Of a stretch of 64,000 nt of DNA, positions 36,407 to 45,564 are shown piece after piece. Numbering within the stretch: position 1 is the first letter of the stretch; each line of letters begins with the position of its first letter. The stretch lies in the NCBI GenBank assembly GCA_963791145.1, contig CAWBRT010000010.1, positions 62,001-126,000 on the forward strand, given 5' to 3'. The notes under the pieces are model-generated. The model was not told the origin of the DNA and searched no databases. It worked only from the letters and a program-made list of their open reading frames with translations. The translations under genes were made by a program, and so were the position numbers. Origin of the DNA: CAWBRT01 sp963791145 (GTDB lineage Bacteria > Acidobacteriota > Terriglobia > Terriglobales > Acidobacteriaceae).

Positions 36407-37657
36407 TCATCCGCCGGCAATGGCATCTTCGGCCAGCTTGCCAGTCTCGACCGGCTCGTAAGGAATGCCCGCCAGCTTCATCACGACTTTGATGGTGACG
36501 GTGTTGCTGAAAACATTCATGGCCGTCCGCCCCATGTCGAGGAAGGCGTCGACTCCGGCGATGATGGCCAATGCCTCAACCGGTATTCCGATGGCGGTCA
36601 GCACCATTGCGATCGCGACGAGTCCGCCTGACGGCACATTGGCGCTTCCCTTGCTCGCCAGCGACGTCACGAGAATGACCGAAAGCAGCGTTGGTCCATT
36701 CATCTGGACATGATAGGCGTCGGCCAGAAAGCCCACGGCGACGCCAAAGTACATGATGGAAGCGTCGCGGTTGAAAGCGTACCCGAGCGGAAGCACCACC
36801 GACGCAATGGCCTTGGGAATGCCCATCGCGACCAGCTTTTCCATGTGCAGCGGCAAGGTGGCTTCCGACGAGCGGGTCGCGAAACCGAGAATGATAGGCG
36901 CGCTGACTGCTTTGGTTACCTTGAAGGGGTTCTCGCCTAAGACCTTCAGAACGATCCAGAGGACTATCAGCAGGATAAAGAGTCCGAGGTAGACCACCGC
37001 CACAAGCTTCGCCAGCGAAACCAGCGTCCTGACGCCCTGAGTCGCGAACAACCAGGCAATAATCGAGAAGATCGCAATCGGCGAGAGCGAGATGATCCAG
37101 TTCGTCATCTTGAAGACTGCTTTCATCAGCGATTCAAGGACGTCGACCACCGGCTTGGCTGCGGTTCCAATCGACGCCAGTGCCAGCCCCAATATGGTGG
37201 CGAACACCAGCACGGGCAAGAGATTCGCCCCGGCCATGGCCGCGACAATGTTCGACGGGATCATGTCGAGGAAGAACTTCGTCCAGTCCAGCGTCGTGCT
37301 GATGTTCCTGGGCGCGTTAGCGCCTGCCGCCAGATTGGCGCCCAAGCCCGGACGAAACAGATAATTCAGAGCAAGTCCTATGAATAAAGAGATGGTAGTC
37401 GCGACGAAAAAGAAACCCAGGCTGATGCCCGAGACCTTGCCCAGTTCGCGAGACTGATTGCCCATCTGGTAGATGCCGAGCGTAATCGCCGTAAACACCA
37501 GCGGAACGACGATCATCTTGACGGCTTGCACGAAGGCGGTGCCGATAGGCATCAGCTTGGCTGCCGTTCCCGGCAGAACGAAACCGAAGATAATCCCCAG
37601 CAGCAGACCGAGCAGCATCTGCAGCGGCAAAGGTATGAGTCTCTTCTTTGGGGCCAT
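36407..37657 (-). CDS. Dicarboxylate/amino acid:cation symporter (DAACS)
   Basis: A 416-aa secondary carrier of the GltP/DctA family. Helical lead text is PLQMLLGLLLGIIFGFVLPG, then MPIGTAFVQAVKMIVVPLVF. The serine-rich reentrant loop counterpart is FATRSSEATLPLHMEKL, and the substrate-site region is PLGYAFNRDASIMYFGVAVGFLADA. The pattern SSEATLP marks a C4-dicarboxylate or acidic amino-acid carrier coupled to H+/Na+. ATG 37657 follows AGGAGAG; longer frames to 37762 are unsupported. It is one of two DAACS genes here (see 55006). Confidence 0.9.
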   Translation of the reverse strand: MAPKKRLIPLPLQMLLGLLLGIIFGFVLPGTAAKLMPIGTAFVQAVKMIVVPLVFTAITLGIYQMGNQSRELGKVSGISLGFFFVATTISLFIGLALNYLFRPGLGANLAAGANAPRNISTTLDWTKFFLDMIPSNIVAAMAGANLLPVLVFATILGLALASIGTAAKPVVDVLESLMKAVFKMTNWIISLSPIAIFSIIAWLFATQGVRTLVSLAKLVAVVYLGLFILLIVLWIVLKVLGENPFKVTKAVSAPIILGFATRSSEATLPLHMEKLVAMGIPKAIASVVLPLGYAFNRDASIMYFGVAVGFLADAYHVQMNGPTLLSVILVTSLASKGSANVPSGGLVAIAMVLTAIGIPVEALAIIAGVDAFLDMGRTAMNVFSNTVTIKVVMKLAGIPYEPVETGKLAEDAIAGG

Positions 37658-37877
37658 GCTCTCTCCTGCGCCGGCACGAAATGTGGAGCCTCGGGAATCT
37701 CCCCAATTTCGGAGCGCCGCACCTGCGCCGTCCCACAGGCGGGCAAAGCCCGACCACGCCATGGGACGGCATGAAATTAAAGTTGATCACTCCGGGCTCT
37801 ACAGAGCAACGCGGACACCCTCACGATGGCGGTACGCCGACTGCGATCGGCGTCCGTATCTTAGCCGTTAGCCGCCT

Positions 37878-38282
37878 CTAGCGAACCGTCCGGTTGTATT
37901 CCGCTCCCGGCGTGAGCACGATGTTCCAGTACTCGCCCGAGCCGCGGATAAAGCGGTAATTGTGGCTGACTCCGGGAGGAATCCTGATCGCTTTCGGCGA
38001 TTGAATCCGATGCCATTTGTCGCCGAGCATGACCTCCACCTCCAATCCCGTCATATCCGGGTTCGATCCCTTGAAAATAAACAGGCTCTCGAATTCGTGG
38101 ACATGCGGCTCGATGTGCATTTCGGGGTTATCGACGTTATGCACTTCGCGCATGATCACGTAGATGTTTCCCTCGGGATTGTTATTGTGGTCCGAAAAGA
38201 CGTGCCTGGTTCCCGGTCCCTTGGTGTGCTTGATCAGCTCTTCGGCGCTGCGGGCCACAACATTCAGTATCAGCTTTTCCAT
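37878..38282 (-). CDS. Small cupin-domain protein
   Basis: A 134-aa single cupin barrel. Metal-ligand histidines are in MHIEPHVHEFESLFIFKG, and a later one in IPPGVSHNYRFIRGSG. Small cupins in catabolic clusters act as isomerases, decarboxylases or dioxygenases, or bind a metabolite; this one is not assignable. GGGGAGA precedes ATG 38282 (MEKLILNVVAR). Its start lies 38 bases after the amidohydrolase stop, so the two are probably co-transcribed. Confidence 0.8.
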   Translation of the reverse strand: MEKLILNVVARSAEELIKHTKGPGTRHVFSDHNNNPEGNIYVIMREVHNVDNPEMHIEPHVHEFESLFIFKGSNPDMTGLEVEVMLGDKWHRIQSPKAIRIPPGVSHNYRFIRGSGEYWNIVLTPGAEYNRTVR

Positions 38283-38320
38283 CAGGATCTCCCCATCACT
38301 CTGCAAATGGCGCAAAAGCT

Positions 38321-39205
38321 CTAGTTGGTAAAGTCGTACAGTTTTGCCGGATTGTCGACTAAAATCCGCTTTCTGGTCTTCTCGTCGGGAACCCAGGTGG
38401 CCAGCAGATCCAGCAATCCGGCATCAAACGGAACCTCCGTTCGGCAGGACTGGTGCGGCCAATCGCTTCCCCACACCAGCCGTTCGGGAGCCGCCTTTAC
38501 CAACGCCTGAGCCATGGGAGTGACGTCGTCGAAAGGAAACTTCCCGGCGGAAGTCAGGTAGGCGCCTGAAAGTTTTGCCCAGCATTTGCCTTCGCCGAGC
38601 AACGCGATCAGCGTTTGCAAACCGGGTTCCTCGACGCCCAAGTGGGCCGGCACACGGCCAATGTGATCAATCTCGTAGGCCACCGGCAAGCGGCGCAGGC
38701 GTGGTGCCAGATCGACGAGGTTGCGGCCGTCGACCAGCAGTTCAAGATGCCAGTTGAACGGAGCCACCAGCTTGGCGAGAGGTTCCAGGGTTTCGAGCGA
38801 AACGCCGCCCTTGTAGATCAGGTTCAGGCGCACGCCGCGGAAGCCGGCATCGTGCAACCGCTGCACCTCCTGCCTGGGCGTATTCACATCCAGAACGGCG
38901 ACGGCGTGCCACTTCCCTTTCGATTCGACAACGGCATCGTAGGTGCAACGATTATCGGGTCCATAAAAGCTGGGCTGAATAATGACCGCGCGTCCGAGGC
39001 CCAAGGCCGACAGCATTCGCTGGTAGGCGTCTCTATGTGCTTCCCGGGGAGTGTAGCTGCGCTCGGCAGTGAAGGGATACTGCGCCTCCGGCCCGATGAT
39101 GTGCGCATGACAATCGCAGGCGTTGGCCGGCACGGGGATGGCAGGCTTTCCCGGGTCGGTCCTGTACCCTTCACTAATTCGTCCATGTGATGATGTGCTG
39201 CTCAT
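38321..39205 (-). CDS. Amidohydrolase-2 family hydrolase, cytosolic
   Basis: A 294-aa TIM-barrel metallohydrolase (PF04909). DCHAHIIGP is at 31-39, the beta-strand landmarks are VIIQPSFYGPDN and YEIDHIGRVP, and WGSDWPHQS carries the last metal aspartate. The end NPAKLYDFTN is family-typical. Relatives include 2-pyrone-4,6-dicarboxylate lactonase (LigI) and 4-sulfomuconolactone hydrolase, so hydrolysis of a carboxylated lactone is plausible. It has no signal peptide, unlike the related enzyme at 44436. It lies upstream of the cupin gene and downstream of an MFS carrier on the same strand. Confidence 0.87.
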   Translation of the reverse strand: MSSTSSHGRISEGYRTDPGKPAIPVPANACDCHAHIIGPEAQYPFTAERSYTPREAHRDAYQRMLSALGLGRAVIIQPSFYGPDNRCTYDAVVESKGKWHAVAVLDVNTPRQEVQRLHDAGFRGVRLNLIYKGGVSLETLEPLAKLVAPFNWHLELLVDGRNLVDLAPRLRRLPVAYEIDHIGRVPAHLGVEEPGLQTLIALLGEGKCWAKLSGAYLTSAGKFPFDDVTPMAQALVKAAPERLVWGSDWPHQSCRTEVPFDAGLLDLLATWVPDEKTRKRILVDNPAKLYDFTN

Positions 39206-39274
39206 AAGATTTGGTTCCCTCCCTTTTCTTGCTATTGGGTCTGTTCATTTCGGCCGGGGGTTCTCCGTGGCGAT

Positions 39275-40567
39275 TCATTCTCCTCTGGCGCCGGCGACTT
39301 TCAGTTCGGATGCGCCGGCCTGATCGAGAGTGCGCAGGTCGCGCCCGCGCGTTTCCGGCAGAATCAGGGCGGCGATCACCACCAACACGTAAGCGCCGAG
39401 GGCGCAGATGCCCATCGAGGTTCCCAACGCCAGGCGCGCGCTGATGACGCCGACCATAGTCGGCAGCAGTGCGCCGAAGGCCCGGCCGGCATTGCCGCAG
39501 AATCCCGACGCCGTGCCGCGAATCCTGGTCGGGAACAGCTCCGAAAGATATGCCCCGGTGCCTCCGGCCATTCCGCCTTGCATGCAGCCGAGGACGAATC
39601 CCAATGCCAGGGTCAGGTTTGCCGTGATCGGCGCCAGCGTGTAGACGGCAACGGTGGCGGCCTGAATACAGGCGCAGACGATGAAAGTCTTGCGGCGCCC
39701 GATCCAGTCCGCAAGGTATCCGTTGACGAATCCCCCGGCGAACGATCCCAGGATATTGATCGCCAGATAGCCACCGGTCGAAAGCACGGAAAGATGCCAG
39801 ACGATGCGCAGATAGGCCGGCAGCCAGGTGATCATCACGTAGTTGCCGCCATAGATGCCGACCGTCAGCAGAACCGCTCTCAGCGTCATATTCGCGTGTT
39901 CCGGCAGGAAGATGTCCCACAGCTTAGTCTTGGTCGCGCCGGATGCCGATTGCCTTTTCTTTTCCGAATCGGTGTACACCTCCGATTCCTTCACCGAGCG
40001 GCGAATCCACAGCACCGCCAGCGCCGGCAGAAGACCGGTCATAAAGAGGAGGCGCCAGCTGTATGTAGGAGGAAGCCAGCTGAAGAAGCCGGTTGCCAGC
40101 AGAACGGCCGTTCCATAGCCGATAGCCCACCCGGACTGAATGACGCCGACGACACGCCCGCGCACTTGGGGGCGAATAGTTTCGCTGAGCAAAACCGCGC
40201 CCGCGGCCCATTCGCCTCCGAATCCCAGCCCTTGCAGGCTTCGCGTCAGCAGCAACTGCCAGAAGGAACTGGTGAACCCGGAAAGAAAAGTGAAAACGGC
40301 GAACCAGAGAATCGTTATCTGCAAGACGCGGACGCGGCCGACGCGGTCGGCCAGGACGCCTGCCAGCCACCCCCCAATCGCCGCGACGATCAGGACGGCG
40401 GTGGCCAGCATGCCCGCCTGGCCTTTGCTCATTCCCCAGAGGGCAATGAGCGTGGGGATTGCCAATGGGTACATCTGCGTGTCCATGGCGTCGATACTCC
40501 ATCCGCCAAAACACGCCCAGAACGTCTGCTTCTCTCGCTTGGTCAATCCCGTGAACCAGTCAAACAT
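39275..40567 (-). CDS. MFS transporter
   Basis: A 430-aa carrier with 12 spans. Helix 1 carries GGWSIDAMDTQMYPLAIPTL, loop 2-3 the signature GVLADRVGRVRVL, helix 4-5 GLGFGGEWAAGAVLLSE, and loop 8-9 GYLADWIGRRKTF. This matches the sialate/aromatic-acid (SHS/AAHS) group that imports carboxylates with protons. GGAGGC precedes ATG 40567. It is 48 bases downstream of another MFS gene on the same strand and upstream of the amidohydrolase, so the four genes from 41965 to 37878 probably form one operon. Confidence 0.9.
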   Translation of the reverse strand: MFDWFTGLTKREKQTFWACFGGWSIDAMDTQMYPLAIPTLIALWGMSKGQAGMLATAVLIVAAIGGWLAGVLADRVGRVRVLQITILWFAVFTFLSGFTSSFWQLLLTRSLQGLGFGGEWAAGAVLLSETIRPQVRGRVVGVIQSGWAIGYGTAVLLATGFFSWLPPTYSWRLLFMTGLLPALAVLWIRRSVKESEVYTDSEKKRQSASGATKTKLWDIFLPEHANMTLRAVLLTVGIYGGNYVMITWLPAYLRIVWHLSVLSTGGYLAINILGSFAGGFVNGYLADWIGRRKTFIVCACIQAATVAVYTLAPITANLTLALGFVLGCMQGGMAGGTGAYLSELFPTRIRGTASGFCGNAGRAFGALLPTMVGVISARLALGTSMGICALGAYVLVVIAALILPETRGRDLRTLDQAGASELKVAGARGE

Positions 40568-40615
40568 TTGCCGCCTCCATGGCCAATAACTTTAACCGCG
40601 CCCACGTCAATGCGC

Positions 40616-41965
40616 TCAAGACAATACCCGGCCTTTGGTCTTCGGGCCGAAGATACCGACCACCAGCGCCACCATCACGAACATGGCCGCGATGTAGACG
40701 AACACGCTGTTGTAGCCGTAGTAGCTGAACAGGGCAGCGACAATCAGCGGGCCGAAGGAATTGGCGCCGCGGCCGGCTCCATACGAGATACCCGCGCCCG
40801 AGTTGCGCACGTGCGTCGGGAAGCACTCCGCCGTGTACGCGTACAGTATGGGCGTGAACATCTGGAACGAGATCATCATCAGGAAGCCGAAGATCATGAT
40901 CGTGTTCTGGGTATTGCTCAATCCGTAGACGATGGCGAAGAACGCCTTGATCAACACGCAGATGGTGACCAGCCACTTGCGGTCCCAGCGATCCGAGATG
41001 ACTCCGGCGAGCATGGCGCCGACCGGCGCTCCCAATTGCATCGTCGAGGTCCAGGTCAGCGAGTGCACCAGCGAGAAGCCCTTGGCGACGAGCAGCGTCG
41101 GAATCCAGGCCTGCGCGCCATAGAACCCGAGCGCCTCGAAGAACCACGCCGAGACCAGCAACGCGGTTCGCCCGCGGACAGCGGGAGTAAACAATTCCCT
41201 GTACTTGCCGCGGTGAACCGGCTGCGGAGCGATGTCGGGCAAAGGCGGCAGTTCGCCGAACTGGGCGCGGGTACGGGCCTCTATGCGGTCCAGCGCGGCG
41301 TCGGCCTCATCAAAACGTCCCTGGTTCTCGTACCAGCGGGGCGACTCCTCCAGGCGATTGGCAAACAACAAGATGAGCATGCCGAGCGAGCCCCAGATGA
41401 AGACCAGCCGCCATCCCCAGGTTGCCATGGGAATGGCCGCGCGGGCGATGAAGGCCGTCGCCGGAATGCCGCATACCCCGATCATCATGATCCAGGCCTG
41501 ATAGGAGCCACGGCGCTTCACCGGGAACATCTCGCTGATGTAAGTCATGCCGACGACGGTCATGGCCGAGATGCCCACCCCGGTCAGCAGGCGGGTAAGA
41601 AACAGTCCCGCCGAATTCCAGGCGAAAGCATTGAGCAGCGAGAAAACCGAATAGAACAAAGTGGTGAGAACCAGGGCGCGCTTACGCCCGATGCGATCGG
41701 AGATCCAGCCGCCGCAGTTGGCACCCACCAGCATCCCGATAAAAGCGGCCGAGGTGATGAAGCCGATGGTGGAAAGAGGCAGCTTCCAGGCGATGCGAAT
41801 GGCAGGGGCGGCAAAGCCAAAGGTATTGAGGTCGCCCAGCTCAAAAAAGAAAATGTAGGCCATCAGCCACATAATGCCCTTGTGAAATGGCCCGATGGGT
41901 AAACGGTCCAGGCGCGCAGCCGCCGATGGCCTGCCAGCCCGCTGTGTCGCAAACTGTGTCTCCAT
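40616..41965 (-). CDS. MFS transporter, sugar-porter/AAHS-like
   Basis: A 449-aa carrier with the signatures GGWISDRIGRKRAL (loop 2-3), FPVKRRGSYQAWIMMIG, the central loop RLEESPRWYENQGRFDEADA, and GVISDRWDRKWL (loop 8-9). The PESPRW-like word occurs in the sugar-porter and aromatic-acid groups; the substrate is unknown but a carboxylate fits the neighbours. ATG 41965 (METQFATQ) follows GAGGTGAG; GTG 41974 is the alternative. Two adjacent MFS genes suggest import of two related acids, or uptake plus efflux. Downstream comes the second MFS gene. Confidence 0.88.
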   Translation of the reverse strand: METQFATQRAGRPSAAARLDRLPIGPFHKGIMWLMAYIFFFELGDLNTFGFAAPAIRIAWKLPLSTIGFITSAAFIGMLVGANCGGWISDRIGRKRALVLTTLFYSVFSLLNAFAWNSAGLFLTRLLTGVGISAMTVVGMTYISEMFPVKRRGSYQAWIMMIGVCGIPATAFIARAAIPMATWGWRLVFIWGSLGMLILLFANRLEESPRWYENQGRFDEADAALDRIEARTRAQFGELPPLPDIAPQPVHRGKYRELFTPAVRGRTALLVSAWFFEALGFYGAQAWIPTLLVAKGFSLVHSLTWTSTMQLGAPVGAMLAGVISDRWDRKWLVTICVLIKAFFAIVYGLSNTQNTIMIFGFLMMISFQMFTPILYAYTAECFPTHVRNSGAGISYGAGRGANSFGPLIVAALFSYYGYNSVFVYIAAMFVMVALVVGIFGPKTKGRVLS

Positions 41966-42223
41966 GTTTCTCACCTCTAGAAAAAATTAGAGCCGAAGTT
42001 CCGATGGAAGAACAAAGCGCTCTTGACCTTGCGGTCTCAAGCGATGCGAGGGGCCGGCAGGGACGCAAGAAAAAATATGAATTGCCCTGCTATCTGCGAA
42101 TAAATTCAGGAGCCGGCGGCATTGCCGGTTCTCCAGATCGTGTTGAGAGCGACGCAGCCCATCCGCCTAGCCACGCAATGGACTCACGCATGAGCTGCTG
42201 CTTCCGCGGCGCAACGCCGCAGA

Positions 42224-43639
42224 TTAGCTGGCAACTCCCGCGCTCTTCTCTTGCTTGAGCATCTCCATCAGCTTGCTTACCGAGCCGATGGTCTCCAGTT
42301 TCCAGACTGCCTCGATGACGCGCTTCTGTTGCGGCCGCGAGAGCACGCCGTCGGCGAGGGCGGAGAATTTCTGCTCGATCTCCGCGTCGCTCAGCGGATT
42401 GCGCGGATCGCCTTTGGGATAATCGAGCTGCTTGCTGAACGTCTTGCCGCCGGTGGTGGTGATCGTGACGGCCACGCGCTGCAAGGCCGGGAATAGTTTC
42501 TCGATCTCGGGATCGGCCACCACTTCGACCTTGCGAAGCTGCGCCCGCACCGTGGGGTCGAGGATCTTCTCCATGGTGAACTGCGCCGGCGTCACCTGAC
42601 GGTCGACGATGGCGGCGGCAATGCAATACGGCAGCGAGTGATCGGCAGTCTCCTTGGTGCGTGGATCGTACTTGCTGGGGTCCGCCAGGATGTCGGCCGC
42701 CCGGGCCAGCGAGCGGATCTTTACCTTCTCCACCTGCTCCGGCTTGAGGTCGTTTTCATTGAGCAGGTCGAGCACGGCCGAGATGGGCGCGTGCGTAAGC
42801 GCCTCGGTGGGGAAGAACTTCATGCCGCACTGCGTGATGCGCCAGGATTTTCCGAGGCCTTCGGTCAGCAGGTTGAGCTTCCACTCCGGACCGAAGGTGT
42901 GCGTCAATCCTTCTTTGCCGTCGAGAACGTGCTCGGGGCCGCTGAACCCCTTGGCGGCCAGCAGGGCCGAGAAGACGCCGCTCTCGGTCGCCAGCGGGTC
43001 GACCGTATTCTTCATCATGGTCAGCTTGCCGGCCGTGACCGCGCCCAGGGTGGAGCGGGCCGACGCCGAGATGCCGATGGCGTGCTGCATCTGCTCCCAG
43101 GAAAGCTTCAGCATGCGCGCGGCGACGATGGGCGAAACGAAAGCCGTCAGCGTGGCATGGTGCCAACCGCGCTCGCGAATGCCGGGAAAGGCAGCTTCGC
43201 ACAGGCGGCACTCGAACTCGTGGCCGAGGATGAGGCCGACAATCAGCTCTTTGCCGTCCGCGCCGGCGCGCTCGGCGCAGGCCAGCGCCGCCGGAAAGAT
43301 GTCGGACGGATGCGCCGGGTCCTGCTTCCAGTAGATGTCGTTGTAGTCCATCCAGCGGATCATCAGCGAATTGGCGAGCGCCGCCCGCACCACGTCGACC
43401 TTCCGGCCCGAACCGATGACAGTCGCGGGACCGGGAGCGGCGATCTCATCCAGCACCTGGAGGGCAATGGCGATATCATGCTGCTGGTACCCTCCCAGCG
43501 CGCAGCCCAGCGAGTCCAGCAGGAAGCGCTTTGCCTGGTATACCGCCTCGGGGGAGAGGTCGCTGAACTTGACCGCGGATGCCCAACGCGATATCTCGGC
43601 TGTGATTGTCTCTTTATTTCCGCCAACACTTTGCGCCAT
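42224..43639 (-). CDS. MmgE/PrpD family protein (copy 1)
   Basis: A 471-aa protein of the family of 2-methylcitrate dehydratase (PrpD), cis-aconitate decarboxylase and iminodisuccinate epimerase. Landmarks are AKRFLLDSLGCALGGYQQ near 36, IRWMDYNDIYWKQDPAHPSD (the D-x4-HPSD substrate loop), GISASARSTLGAVTAGKLTM, MKFFPTEALTHAPISAVLDL and the C-terminal YPKGDPRNPLSDAEIEQKFS. It probably dehydrates or decarboxylates a tricarboxylate. GGAGAG precedes ATG 43639. A second family member is at 56461. The gap 41966-42223 holds nothing recognisable. Confidence 0.9.
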   Translation of the reverse strand: MAQSVGGNKETITAEISRWASAVKFSDLSPEAVYQAKRFLLDSLGCALGGYQQHDIAIALQVLDEIAAPGPATVIGSGRKVDVVRAALANSLMIRWMDYNDIYWKQDPAHPSDIFPAALACAERAGADGKELIVGLILGHEFECRLCEAAFPGIRERGWHHATLTAFVSPIVAARMLKLSWEQMQHAIGISASARSTLGAVTAGKLTMMKNTVDPLATESGVFSALLAAKGFSGPEHVLDGKEGLTHTFGPEWKLNLLTEGLGKSWRITQCGMKFFPTEALTHAPISAVLDLLNENDLKPEQVEKVKIRSLARAADILADPSKYDPRTKETADHSLPYCIAAAIVDRQVTPAQFTMEKILDPTVRAQLRKVEVVADPEIEKLFPALQRVAVTITTTGGKTFSKQLDYPKGDPRNPLSDAEIEQKFSALADGVLSRPQQKRVIEAVWKLETIGSVSKLMEMLKQEKSAGVAS

Positions 43640-43726
43640 GTACTAGCTCTCCGATTTCTCCGCCTGAGCGGTGCTTGCTGGACTGCCCTGAAACTGGGAG
43701 GGGGCCGTATCGTCCGAACCTGGTTT

Positions 43727-44332
43727 CTATCGCGCCGCTTTCTCCGGCGACGCCTTCACATTCGCCGGATTCTTGAACGGCAGGAACGCCATGAAATCGG
43801 CATGGTGCACGATGAATCCCTCGGTCGTTCGCTTGACCAGGTCGCCTTCGGCGGCGTGTGCGGCGATGATGTGGCAGACCGCGTCCGGAACGCCGCACTC
43901 CATGGCCAGCGCCACGCCGGTGAACGGGTGCCGCAGCATCTCGCCGCGGTAACTCTGGACCGCCTTGCCATCCTTGGTTTCGTACTCCAACAGTTTGCCG
44001 ACGTCGGCCAGAATGGCGCCGGCGATAACCGTGTCGAGATCGATCTTCAGGCTGTTTCCCATGAAGCGTTGCATCGCCTCCGCCGACTGGCGGGCGATGT
44101 GCACGACGCAGCGCTTATGCTCCATGAATGTCGTGGGACAATTCGGGATCAGCAGCGTGAAGGGAATTCTGTTGAGATCGGCCGGGGTGAGTGGGCTCAA
44201 CTGAAAAGCCCGTTCCCAGGTGCGCGCCACCTGGTTGCGCAGGTCGGCGTTGCCAATCCACTCCAGTTCCGGCCATAGCTGCTTGACGTCGTTCATGGTC
44301 GCGGCGCCGGCACCTGAGCCGATTGTTGTCAT
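43727..44332 (-). CDS. HD-domain phosphohydrolase-like protein
   Basis: A 201-aa HD-fold protein. The first metal histidine is in MEHKRCVVHIARQSAEAM, but the HD pair reads ILADVGKLLEY, with Ala in place of the usual His (HD to AD). RHPFTGVALAMECG and CHIIAAHAAEGD supply later histidines. Loss of the canonical histidine makes hydrolase activity uncertain; it may bind a ligand or use another metal site. GGAGGAAC precedes ATG 44332. It lies between the amidohydrolase and PrpD genes on the same strand, so it is likely part of their operon. Confidence 0.75.
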   Translation of the reverse strand: MTTIGSGAGAATMNDVKQLWPELEWIGNADLRNQVARTWERAFQLSPLTPADLNRIPFTLLIPNCPTTFMEHKRCVVHIARQSAEAMQRFMGNSLKIDLDTVIAGAILADVGKLLEYETKDGKAVQSYRGEMLRHPFTGVALAMECGVPDAVCHIIAAHAAEGDLVKRTTEGFIVHHADFMAFLPFKNPANVKASPEKAAR

Positions 44333-44435
44333 AATGTTCCTCCTTCACGGCTTCGCCCGGAAAATATGAGCCTGCCACCGCCTGCGCCCTTCCGGCATGA
44401 ACCCAAGGGCGCGGGCGGGGCGATCATCACTTTGC

Positions 44436-45397
44436 TTACGAGAACTGGTACAGCTTTGCCGGGTTGTCCACCAGAATACGGTTGCGTATGGCCTTGTTGG
44501 GGGCCCACTCGGCAAGCAGATCCAGCAGAATCGCATCGTTCGGTTTCTCTCCGGGCGCGGTCGGATGCGGCCAATCGCTGCCCCACACCAGGCGCTCCGG
44601 AGCGGCCTTGACGTAAGCCTTGGCGATGGCAGAGGTGTCGGCTATACTTCGGCGGTCCATCCTTGGAAAGAATGTATGCGCCGGAGAGTTTGACCCAAGC
44701 TTTTTGCTTCTGCATCAGTTCGACGACGAAAGCGAATGCCGGATCCTTCGAACGCCTGTCGGGCAACAGGAAGCCGCGCCAGATGATCGAATACGAGCTG
44801 GCACGGAAGCTGGCTCAACAGGGCCTTGTTGGCGAGTAAGGCGTCGGCCGGCGAGTTCATCTGAATATGCCATCCGATGTCCGCGAATCGCTTCGCCAAG
44901 GGAGCCACCATGTCCCAGGTAGTTCCGCCGCCCTGCGCCAGATTGAAGCGGACGCCGCGCACGCCCACCTCGTGCAGTTTTTTCAGCTCCGCATCGGTTA
45001 CGCTGCTGTTTACCACGGCGATGCCGCGGGTGGTCTTCAGGCCGAAGGTTTTGAGCGACTCCACGAGCAAGCGATTGTCCACGCCGTAAGTTGAGGGCTG
45101 GACGATCACATTGCGCGTGGTGCCGATCCGCTTCTGCAACATCCTGTAATCGGAAATCAGTGCGTCGCCCGGCCGCAGATGCGTGGTTGGGTCGGCCGGA
45201 AAACGCGAATCATAAATGTGGTGATGACAATCGGCGGCATTCTTCGGAACCTTGAGCCGAGGCAGCTCCGTGCCGGACGACCATTTGACGGCCTGCGCCG
45301 CCGGGGCGGACTGGCCCCGAGCCAAGCTGGCAACGCCAACCGCCAGCAGAGGAATCGCCGCTGCAAATTCGCGGCGAGTACAGCCATTGTTCTTCAT
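44436..45397 (-). CDS. Tat-exported amidohydrolase-2 family hydrolase, two frameshifts
   Basis: The N-terminus MKNNGCTRREFAAAIPLLAV is a twin-arginine signal, cut after about AQA. Then come DCHHHIYDSRFPADP, VIVQPSTYGVDN and LVFDHLARLP. The frame breaks near 44765; one base on, it continues DRRSKDPAFAFVVELMQKQK and WVKLSGAYILSKDGPPKYS. It breaks again near 44640, and the end DTSAIAKAYVKAAPERLVWG, SDWPH, NPAKLYQFS stops at 44436. Each join needs one base removed. The protein aligns end to end with the amidohydrolase at 38321, which lacks a signal peptide. A periplasmic lactone or amide substrate is inferred. Confidence 0.78.
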
Positions 45398-45564
45398 CGA
45401 CTCTCTCCTCCAATCGCTGCCGTTTTACCGCCCGTGCAATTTGCGGCCCGACGCGGGCCGATCCCCCGTCCGAATAAGTCCCACGAAATTCCGCTCAGAA
45501 AAGATGGTGGGGAATTATACTCGGGCCTGGAATAATTTTCAGCCACAACTAAACGAAGAATCCT

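Noticed and set aside
39578..41902. A 774-aa gene opposite the two MFS genes
   Set aside because: It is antisense to two well-supported transporters and has the His/Arg/Gly/Gln-rich composition of a GC-rich shadow frame.
42638..44278. A 546-aa gene opposite PrpD copy 1 and the HD gene
   Set aside because: Shadow of clear genes on the other strand; no family resemblance or ribosome site.
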